Made by a program: the position numbers and the translations under genes. 64,000 nt of DNA, taken from contig JBANDB010000011.1 of NCBI GenBank assembly GCA_037576215.1, forward strand, positions 2,046,001 through 2,110,000. Reading direction: 5' to 3'. Shown here piece after piece: positions 42,963 through 51,636 of the stretch; position 1 is the stretch's first letter; each line of letters opens with the position of its first letter. Below the pieces are notes generated by a model, which worked only from the letters and a program-made list of their open reading frames with translations, was not told where the DNA came from and searched no databases. The DNA is from Armillaria gallica (taxonomy: Eukaryota > Basidiomycota > Agaricomycetes > Agaricales > Physalacriaceae).

Positions 42963-45657
42963 TTACTGCTCGGCACTGTCTTTTACCTCCTCGACCTTCG
43001 AGTCCGTTTTCTCATTTGTTGCTACATGGTCCCAGTAGAAATTAAACCGCCGTAGTGCTTCTTCCTTTGTCTTTGGCGACTTGGGACAATCTCGTTTGAA
43101 GTGTCCAATCTGGCCGCACCGGAAACACTTCACCTTGGCGCATACCGTGTCAATGTCCATTGGTTTGCCCGCTCCTCCATATATCGTGCCAGTTCCCGTC
43201 TGCTTTTCCAGGACACTGCTCTGCTGCTGCTGATTCCCCTTTGTCATTGGGGTTGTATTGGTCTTTGCTTGTTGCTTCCAGTCTGCTACTTTGGTGCCTC
43301 CCTGCTCCGCCTTTCGCGTTCTCCAGTTATAATCGATCCGCAGTATTCGTCGTTTCCATTCCTGGTAGGTTATGGGGATTTCTCCGTCTGACGCGTAGAT
43401 GATGTCCTTGGTCGTTGAGCGGCAGGCTTTCTTGACCTGGGCCACCATCATCTGGTCGATTCCAATGATCCCCGCTTCAAAGGCTAGCGACTCGAACTGC
43501 TGGAAGAACAAGTCGCCATCAGGGAAGGTGCTCTGGCGGAGCTTCTCCCACTGTGCAAACTTGATCTCGGCATTGGCGTCCTTCCAGAATCGTCGCCTAA
43601 CTTCCTCCACGAACTGCTCGTACGCTGGGTAATATTGAAATCCCTTGGCATCCCTTCCGAGCTCCCTTGTGCATAACTCCCACCATACCTGGGCATCCTT
43701 TCCGAATTGCGATGCGCAAAAGATGACTTTGTGGGGGTGGTACCTGAAGTACTGGTTGAACACCAAAAAGTACATGTCGCACTGCGAGAAGAACCAGGCT
43801 ATGTCGTTGGAGTCACCGTTAAAGTTTTCAGGCTCCTTGACCATGCTGGGCTTTAATGCTGCCCAGGGTCCCTGGTTGTTCTGGTCGAGGATCCATGGTG
43901 CGGGTGGATCCGGCGGTCCAGGCGGTGGCGGGTATCGCGGTGGCGCCCACCTTCGAGGGATGTCTGGTGGCAGTGGCAGTGGTCCTGGTGGTGGTGGCAG
44001 CTTGCTAGGAGGTGGGGGTTGGTTTGAAGACCCCGCACTGTTGTCAGCTTGGGCGGCGGCAAAGAGCCTAGGTCGTCCCTGCGTTCCTGGCGGTCCATAC
44101 CCTCAGGGATACGCGTAACTGGGCACTGCGGGGACGTAGCCCGGCTGCCACCTCAGGTAGTCAGGTACCATGGTGCATGGCGGGGGAACCGGCGGTTCAT
44201 CATCCATCGGCTCTGGGGTATACACGACGGGAGGGAGATCGATCTCCAGTCTTTGGTACCTCGCTGGCACCTCGACTTGGGCTCTCCCTCGATGGATCAT
44301 GTTGTAGGCGAGACAGGCAAAATGCACGGCTTCCTCTTTTAGGATATAACTGTATTGGTAATGCGCATAGTCCCTCCCTGCAGGGGTCTTGGCCCACTCC
44401 TCGTCTTCTAGTAACTCTTCCCTGAAATGATTAAAGAGCTCCTCCAGGGAGGCGGTGGTGAGGATGGTGGGTACCTGAACCAGCTTGCCCGTTGAGAGGA
44501 GGTATAGTGCCTGGGAGATGGTTATCGGGGTGGTCGGCTGGGGGAGTGTTTGGGATGGGCGGAGTGGGGATTGGCGAAGCGGAGGGGCTTCTCCCGCCGA
44601 CGACGCCGTTGATATATTCTGCGGTGGGGAGTACCTCAGTCCTGGAGCTGGCGGCAGAGTGGTAAATGGTCTCTCCCCACTTGTTGATGCTCGGGAAGCC
44701 GCTTGCCTTGAATCTTCCTGCCCCCTCATCGACTCTTCTGAATGCTGCCGCTCGCTCCGCCTCTCTTCTTCTCCTATCCCTGTCATACTGGTTCTGTCCA
44801 TCCTCTCCAACATGGTAGTGCTCATTGAGCTCCTCTGTGACCTCGGTGAGCGACCTTGGCGGCTCTCTTCTCCTCCTCGGTATGGCGAGTCTGGTCTGCT
44901 CGTCTGGAGCTCTCTGGATGACGAGCTCCGGCGTGGGCTGTCTGGAGGGCTCTGGGGGAGTGGGAGGCTGGGTCGCCATGACTGAGGTATCCCAGTAGTG
45001 AGGGACGGCATAGGGATTTGGGTGGTAGGGGAAGTAGGCAGTAACGGGGAGGTTGAGGTTGTCCCAGACAAGGTTGAGCTTGGAAGTGGAATCGATGCGG
45101 ATTTTGTAGGGGTCTGGGGCGACCGCTGGTATTCTGCCACCCCTAGGACCACTGCTGGCAGGTTGCTCTGCGGTTGGGGATGCGCCAGGGCCTGTTCGCC
45201 CCAGGCCAAGTCGGACGAGGTACCTTGCCAAGTCTGCAGCAGTTGGAACAGCTCGTGCTGCTGGATGGGGGGTAGTGCCGGCGGACTGGTGAGAGGAGGA
45301 CGGGTCAGGAGAAAGCTCGATAAAGGGGAGCCTTGCTCCAGGAGCACCTCCATCGCTTCCTTCCTGAACGCCGACTTCCATCTCCCCAGGAACGTCTTCT
45401 TTGTCTCTCCTGTCAATGCTAGAGTGCTCGTCGATGGCTGGGGCTTGTGGCGGTAAGGGTGGGTAGAAGTGCGCCGGTGGTGGCTGCTGTGGGAGGACAT
45501 AGTTAAACGGTGGTGGGGAGTACTGAATCCTTCTGTTGCGTCTGCGACAGGTTGTCCTTTGATAGTGTATAATGGCCAGTACAAGCGTAGCTGAGAAAAA
45601 TGCTAGTCCGACACCAAGGTATACGGCGAATAGGAGTATCTCGAGTGTCGTCGACAT
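42963..45657 (-). pseudogene. Chromodomain element gag: membrane-anchored N-terminus, proline-rich part, capsid, zinc knuckle
   Basis: The first ATG is at 45657. The N-terminus has a strong hydrophobic segment (LLFAVYLGVGLAFFSATLVL) then CRRRNRR and a Pro-rich stretch. This frame stops at 44431, but coding quality passes to a second frame (open 45584-44103) between about 44625 and 44520, for example SLEELFNHFREELLEDEEW. That frame meets TGA at 44103 and continues in phase through a Pro-rich linker to the capsid-like domain (WFFSQCDMYFLVFNQYFRY; EQFVEEVRRRFWKDANAEIK) and a CCHC knuckle (CFRCGQIGHFKRDC), ending TAA at 42963. One frameshift and one nonsense codon would explain the breaks. Confidence 0.8.
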
Positions 45658-45686
45658 CTGTTGGCTCCGGTTAAGGAGCAAGGGTA

Positions 45687-45699
45687 AGCTTCGAGCTAA
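45687..45699 (-). other. Probable self-priming primer-binding site
   Basis: One base inside the 5' LTR (45701-46113), the minus strand reads TTAGCTCGAAGCT. It does not begin TGG, unlike tRNA-type sites. It is complementary to AGCTTTGAGCTAA within the LTR transcript (plus strand 45846-45858), with a single G-U pair. This is the Tf1/sushi arrangement, where the 5' end of the transcript folds back as primer. Confidence 0.6.
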
Positions 45700-45700
45700 T

Positions 45701-46113
45701 TATTAGACCCGAACTCCTATTAAGGGTAAACACTGGCTGTCTTGCGTTCAGGCAGTCACCGATGAATTCCTTACACAATAGGTGTAACGGCTAACTCCTT
45801 AGCTGTCTGCAGGAATTAGGGTGAAAGTTTCGGTATAGATTAAAGTTAGCTCAAAGCTGGAGTACATACAGTGAGAGCTACTGGTTAAATACTAATCGTG
45901 AGGGTTTAATAATAGAACGTTTCATGAGAGAATGAAGAATCGTATATGGGTCCCCTTGTAGTTGAGCCAAGTTCCCACTCGAGCATGCAAGATCGAAGCA
46001 AGAACACGTCAGGCCTGAGAGATAACATGGGAGCGTTGCTCTGTGGTTTGGCCCAGTCGGCCCAGATTCCCGTGATAAGATAAGATAAGGGAAAAAATGA
46101 ATAAATCATAACA
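45701..46113 (-). repeat. 5' LTR of the chromodomain element (413 bp)
   Basis: It is identical in length to the 3' LTR, with minus-strand ends TGTTATG and TCTAATA. Mismatches with the 3' LTR cluster at 46036-46070, where both copies have lost different CpGs. Confidence 0.92.
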
Positions 46114-46118
46114 AATTC

Positions 46119-47295
46119 TCAACCTAGAGAAATTTCCGGACATTTGGGTGTATGTGTAGTCTCTCTCCTCAGGATTTTTGTTGCGCCATCCATCCTTAAG
46201 CTTGATCTGCTTTCTGAAAAGGCGGAAAGCTTCGACCAAGGCTTTATTATCCTCATGAGCTGGAAGCCGGTCAATCACATCCTCAACAAAGTTGAAGTCA
46301 CCACTCATTCCATCTGGTTTGGGCAATCTAAGGTCTGTCCACATTTTGGCTAGCCTCTCCCACATTTGCTTGTTTTCTGTTTCATTATTTGGGGCATAGA
46401 TAGTGAGCCACATGAACATTGTTTCCATGTGCCATGGAGCTTGGATTAGGATTGCACGTCCTGGGATTAGATCTGTTATCCTGACATCATCTGTTTTGAC
46501 TAGGTCTTTGTTCAACACAATTGCAACTCCCGATTTCCCAGCTGAGTGATGTTCATCTGCAGAAAAGTGCACACTCAGGTGTTTCCCATATAGTGCATGT
46601 ATATCATTAGTGTAGGGTTCCATTAGGTGCGCCTCCTGCAGGGTAAGCACACTTATGTGTCTCTCCTTCATCATCAGGTTTATGTCGGCCCACTTGCTTT
46701 TGGCTATGGTTTGCACACCTTGTCCTTTCATATTTAAGGACTCCACTACCCACCAGGCTTTGGTTCGTTTACCACACTCTGTCTTGCTTCTTGCCATCGG
46801 GTTGAGTTCACCTCGCCTTGGTTCTGGTTCTACAACCAGGTTGGACCTCATTCTCGTCATTTGTTCATCTTGATCTCTTTGCTGTTGTGATATCATTCTT
46901 GGTGACCGTCGCCACTGCGGTGGGGGATTTGAGATACTTCACAGTGGTACAGCATTTGGGTTCCTCTCCGTGTGTTCCTCAACATCCATGTGGTTTCCAT
47001 TCCAGGTCTGGGTATCTAGAGTATAATTTGTGGGTGTATCAACATCATCTCCAGTTAATCTGTCTTCCCCTCGGGAGACCTGTTCTCCTTGGAATAGATG
47101 GACTGGATCATCCGGTACACCCTGGGAGAGAACAGGGTGATCCATCACTTCGTCTAGATCAATCATGCTCTCGTTCCCCCCATATGCTGGGGAGCGATCC
47201 CCATCATTCAGGGGGTTTTGCCAGCCATGGCCAGCTTGGGTGGTCGCAGGTGCTGGCGTTGTAATATCTATATGTAAATTTGTTGTATAATTCAT
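46119..47295 (-). pseudogene. LINE ORF2, 5' part: N-terminal region and AP-like endonuclease
   Basis: The ATG at 47295 opens a 118-codon acidic N-terminal piece ending in TGA at 46939, then the same frame continues. The endonuclease shows LNMKGQG (start), ISVLTLQEAHL (catalytic Glu), SGVAIVLNKDL, MFMWLTIYAPNN and MSGDFNFVEDVIDR. It breaks off at NFSRLRI where the chromodomain element inserted and resumes at 26404. Endonuclease of this type nicks the target for target-primed reverse transcription. Confidence 0.85.
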
Positions 47296-47522
47296 TTTGT
47301 GTATGTAGTTGAAGGTATTTGCGGCCGGTAAGGGCCTAGTGATAAGGATCTGAAGGGTTTAACCATTTTGTCAGAGTATTCCTTCCTACCCTAAAGGTGG
47401 GGACCCTGTTCATGCACTCACAATTGGGAGGGACAGTGTGCTGTTATTCTTCATATTGGTGCTATTTACACTGCTATTCAATTCTCGAAGTACCGTCCAT
47501 TGGAAACACCAGATCGACCTCC

Positions 47523-49717
47523 TCAGCCTCCATGGCCTCCTCTAGCTCTATTTGCACTCCTTCTGTAATTCTCATTGCATGGCCTATGCAGCAAATCTCC
47601 AAGCTGGTCTTTGAGTAGGCACTGTGTGGTCGGGTGACTCGCACCCTTACATCCTTTGCAGAAAAAGGGAACTTTGATGAGGCATGCCATTCCCCCGAAA
47701 CCAGATCCGGTTCAGATGGGGAAGGTAGACTTCAGCGCGTCAAGCCATTCCACATGGTAGCATGGAACCTTCATAGGATGCGGGATCCAGATGTTCCATC
47801 CCTGCCACCCAGGTTCGCCATGTCATCCTTCGATCCATATGCTCCTCGCGACGAGGGAGAGAATGACCCTGGATGGCATCTCGTCATCCTTCACCAAGGG
47901 GGGGATAGCGTCACAGTGGGTGCTGAGGAAGGACCAGACCTTGTCCATGGTGTACAGCTTATCTTTGAGGAGTTTCTCCACCATTTTTTGCCCTTGTTCA
48001 GATGGAGGCATGGTGAGACCGTCGATGGTGAAAGCAAAGTCAGAAATGAAGTTGGCTGGATCGAGAATCAGGTACGTTTCAGAGTTTGTGGGGATTACTG
48101 CATCTGCCAGGATTTTGGCTTTCTGGTTGTCAGATAGCCCCCTGACATAGAATGTAAAAAGCATCCCTGTGTGATCCTTCACAAAGGGTTGTTCCTTTGG
48201 ACCAGCAATACCATTGTTCAAATAGCAGGGAGGGGGAAAAGGGGACGCAATTTTGAAGTCAATCTTCGCATCGTTCACGAAATAGGTTCGGAGAGTTGTG
48301 TCCAGCCTGGTTTCATGCATGGATTTCAGGTTACGGTATTCCAGGCCCCAGATGATGATGAGAACATCGTTTGGGTTCTGGGAGCTGTACAGGTCGTCTA
48401 GTTGCTCCCAGTTGTAGTTGTGGAAGACGTGGGGGGCGAAAATAGAGTGCAGGTAGTACGTCCCAGCATGTTCCCTGTGTATAGTAATCTCGAGGCCTCC
48501 TTGTTGTGTTAGTGGTAATGTTGTGGTCGAAGCAACAGGTGCAATCATTCTGGCAAAATTGGGCATAGTGGCCCCCATCATGGCATGAGAGTCTGCAAGT
48601 TCCCCCCCATTTGCGGAAGATTGGGGGAACGATGTGGCAGGCACTGCGATAGGGATGCTGGGGCCACTCAGGGAATCGGGTTCAACTTTGGGTTCAATGC
48701 TGCTGTCCTCTGGTAGGCGTCGTGCAAAGGGGTTTCCCCAGGAGAGAGGAGGAGGCGCCATTGCACTGGCAAAGCTGTTCTTAGGCGCATTGACAGCCAG
48801 AGTGATTGGTTGCATGGTGATCTCGATGGTATCGTGGTCACTGCCACCATCTATATCTTGGTCCATGTCATTCTCCACATCGGACACTGGGTTAGGCGTC
48901 GACTTTAGTCTCTGTTAGTTATTTGGGCTGGTGTTAATTGCAATGTAGCGCACCTGTCGAGACATGTCTTCATCATAATCTTGGACATCCGTCTCCACTT
49001 CTGGTTCTGACTCCTCATCATTCTTAGCTTTCTTGTACGGGGGTTCTTCATGGCTAGACAGGAGGGAGAAACAGTTTTGGCCCAGCGTGAACTCCTCATC
49101 CTTGAGGTCAGCTTCAGACCTCCTCTTCTGGAGTCGCGGTGTGGCCTCTTGTGCCTCCTGAATGACCTTCTCATCCAGAAAACGTTTGGTGCTCTTTTCA
49201 AGGCAGTTTGGGGTTTTGATGTTCATAAGTGTCTCGTCAAAACCTTTGGCTGCCTAATATGTCTTTTGTGTTATTATAGGTTTTACAACACTGGACAGTA
49301 CTCACTTGGTGGTTGGGACTTCCCTTCTCAATGGGAGTGTCCCCTTTCATCACCGTCTCCAAGGATTTGGTGGCAGGCTCTTTGGTAGCTTTGTCCTCCT
49401 GTACATTCATGAGTGGTTGTTTGACAGAGATGGTGACATGGTACCTTCATCTCGATTTCTGAGGTAGTCTCCTTCATCGCAGTGTTGTGTTGTACGGCTT
49501 GCTCGCTGTTCGCAGCCTTCATGCCCTGCTTCTTCTTGTTTGCGGTGGGTCTCCCCTTTGGCGCATTAGAGGTTGCTGCTCCTCCCTGAGTGTGTGCCAG
49601 GGTAGGGCGAAGCTTGATCGCATCCAGGTTGGGGGTAGACGACGTCAGTCCAGAGACAATGGTCAGCTGGCTCCTAGTACGAGCAACACGGTCGGTGGCA
49701 GTGGTGCGGTTAGACAT
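47523..49717 (-). pseudogene. LINE ORF1 with an internal intron and a CCHC knuckle
   Basis: The start ATG at 49717 (MSNRTTATDRVARTRSQL) opens a basic N-terminus. A frame change near 49430 leads to TISVKQPLMNVQEDKATKEP. A GTGAGT...TTAG intron (about 49304 to 49255) joins SPNHQ to AAKGFDETLMNIKTPNC. After a basic/acidic stretch comes TAA (48915), then in the same phase the main domain (DVLIIIWGLEYRNLKSMHE; AKILADAVIPTNSETYLIL). Two TGA codons (47823 and about 47705) precede a knuckle with C-x2-C-x4-H-x4-C (CKGCKGASHPTTQC). ORF1 proteins of LINEs bind the element RNA. The protein is broken but its parts are in order. Confidence 0.7.
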
Positions 49718-51105
49718 GATGATGGTGGCAGAAAGTGTGGGGGGCTTTTGTCAATGTTTGATTCTGGGGTTTCTTTTTCGTGAGCACATCCATGAAGGTT
49801 GGAAGTATTTATGTAGGAAAACAGGGCGGACCAGGGTCGAGAAGACAAGGAGACCCTTCTTCCTTTTCGAGTTCTCTTGCTGCTTTGTACTCGGCATCGC
49901 GTGCACTGTAGTCGTTCCTTTTCCTCGGGGATTCTGTGTATCTCCCCATTTTATAGTGAGTTGTAGCAAGTTGTCTTGCTCTATCTATTGGTGGCATGGC
50001 CCAGTAGGTGCTTGAGAGGGCTCGTAGCTCTAGCATTATCCATGAGGGGATCCTTCCTTTGTCGCCCAAGAGAGGCAGGAGGGACACATTCAATGGTGAT
50101 GTTTGATCGGTTGGTGGCTGTCACAGTGGCACGTCACATTCTTGCTTTGTTCTCTAACTCTTGGCACACCGCTCTTTTGTCTTCAATTTGAAAGACTTCT
50201 CTCATTCTGTTTTTCATTGGTCACCCACAGTGAAGCGAGACGCGTATCTCATTACTTTGTCTCATTCCCATTTTGGTGCGCCTTCTATTTTGTCGAGGGG
50301 TGATCGCGCGACGCATAATGAGTGGCACGTTAGAGGCTGGCATCCAGGGATTTCGTAGTCCTTTGGTTAATATCGCGTTTTGGTGTGTATCTAGTGCTAC
50401 TGGGCCTCTGCGATATATTCATTTTCGTATAACACGAGGGTTGTTTCGATTGCGGCGCTCTTTCATCCTGTCGTGCTAGGCTTCCTTGCCACTAACTGAG
50501 TTTAACTGGGGGTGACCAGCAGGGACTTCTGCGCGCTACCAGCAGACGTCGTACAGGGAGAGGCTAATCTTCTTGTCTCTAGTACGTCGGATAGGATTCC
50601 CGCACGTACTAGACCTTTCCTGCCGCCTTGCAGGTCTATCCGACACCAGTGGCTAATAGCCATGATGGTGGTTACAGATCAAGGAGCCCCCCGCTATTAC
50701 TTCCTTTTCATAAGACTTCATTCCATGAATCTGTTTCCTTCTCATTAATAGTCGGGCTGAACATCTTCCCTCTAGAGAGCAGCACACTACCTTTGAGGCT
50801 CCTGCCTTGCCGACTTGCCCATCTTCTTTCATCCTATATCTTGTGTTAGTCTAGGGTTATGAATATGGTATTCTTTAATTGAATAATTAAAAAGCCGAGT
50901 GAGAAAATGCGAGCTGGTGGCGGCCTTCGGCCGCCACCGAGCGAGCTTTTTAGAACGAGGTATGCTGATTTTACCCTTCAAAGACATAGCATGTGTAGCA
51001 ATGACCCACTTAATAACTACATACTGCAGCAAAAAAAGGGCGCAAGTAAGCTAATAATTGTTGATATTTGAAAAAGGAGAGAATCGGGGACACGGCTTCC
51101 GCCGC
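49718..51105 (-). other. LINE 5' region and sequence up to the duplication border
   Basis: A minus-strand frame at 49809-50093 has good composition (RARQLATTHYKMGRYTE; ARDAEYKAARELEKEEG) and may be an upstream ORF of the LINE or part of another insertion. The rest (50100-51105) shows no domain. It contains a strong hairpin at 50911-50933. Whether all of it belongs to the LINE cannot be decided; it is absent from duplication copy 2. Confidence 0.4.
50911..50933. repeat. Perfect GC-rich hairpin flanked by A5 and T5
   Basis: GGTGGCGGCC, a TTC loop, then GGCCGCCACC form a 10-bp perfect stem. AAAAAGC lies about 20 nt upstream and GAGCTTTTT about 10 nt downstream, so the outer flanks also pair. 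Confidence 0.8.
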
Positions 51106-51454
51106 TACTTTTATAAACCTTCTGCATTATAAAAATGCCGACCCTATAAGTTTTCTTGCTAAGTATTCTTGCCTCAGACCGATCTACCGGCTACGTTTTT
51201 TCTACACACCTTGCTCGATTTTTCGGCTCCGGTATGAATACCTGCAGATACCTTGTTCGCGACTCATACAGTACTTGGTGCGGTTGGGGCTCCTGCACAA
51301 GTTATTTGCAGTGTTGTCTCGTTGCCTTCTCCATGACAAGTATCCTGAGTCCCCAAGTAACTCTGTTATGTATAATAATTGAATCGAGCCCGGCACGGAG
51401 GCAGATTTCTCGAACCAAATCGCCGTACCTTTTTCAACCAACGCTGGGCACCAG

Positions 51455-51636
51455 ATCTAGTTATCCTCCACTGTGGCAACAGACTTCTTTATGCCGTATT
51501 CTCTCCCAATAATACAAACAAGGCATATGCCGCTTTTACTCGCTCTTCAGTCGATAGCAACGTAGAACTGGTTAAAATATCAATTCTAGACAACTGCATG
51601 CCCTCGGATTTTTTAAAACAGCGCGTGGTGACCTAA
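51455..51636 (+). CDS. Short conserved frame in duplication copy 1
   Basis: Both copies keep the same reading frame over about 57 codons: LLYAVFSPNNTNKAYAAFTR here and LLYAVFSPGNTDKAFAALHT in copy 2, both followed by RSSVDSN.EL and ending CMPSDF.K.RV. The length difference between the copies is exactly 3 bp. That suggests selection on a protein at some time, but I see no start-to-stop gene around it. Family not recognised. Confidence 0.3.

Larger units (their letters stand above)
26410..46113 (-). mobile_element. Chromodomain Ty3/gypsy element (chromovirus), host of a nested element
   Basis: Two LTRs of 413 bp (26410-26822 and 45701-46113) flank Gag, protease, RT, RNase H, integrase and a chromodomain on the minus strand. 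AATTC is duplicated at 26405-26409 and 46114-46118, inside the endonuclease part of the LINE; removing the element restores the LINE reading frame (NFSRLRIDRIYVSDEV). The RT/RNase H junction is split by the 11.3-kb element at 29174-40439, leaving about 8.4 kb of its own sequence. It is dead: one frameshift in Gag and nine in-frame TGA codons. Confidence 0.92.
22079..51105 (-). mobile_element. Non-LTR retrotransposon (APE-RT-RNase H LINE), split by nested Ty3 elements
   Basis: Read on the minus strand: 5' region (51105-49718), ORF1 (49717-47523), ORF2 (47295 to 22179, interrupted at 46113-26410), and a short 3' end. The borders are inferred from copy 2 of the duplication, which continues TGGTTTGAAATTT directly into CATAAAACCTCTTCTACT. 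Net length without the nested element is about 9.3 kb. ORF2 has an AP-like endonuclease, reverse transcriptase with FADD, RNase H and a C-terminal extension. It is inactivated by several stops (TGA at 47823, 46939 and 24861; TAA at 48915; TAG at 24513 and 22641) and at least one frameshift (near 25880). The outer ends are good to within about 30 bp. Confidence 0.8.

Noticed and set aside
44485..45456. Two plus-strand frames of over 150 codons over gag
   Set aside because: Antisense to a stop-poor, Pro/Ser-rich coding region; no motif.
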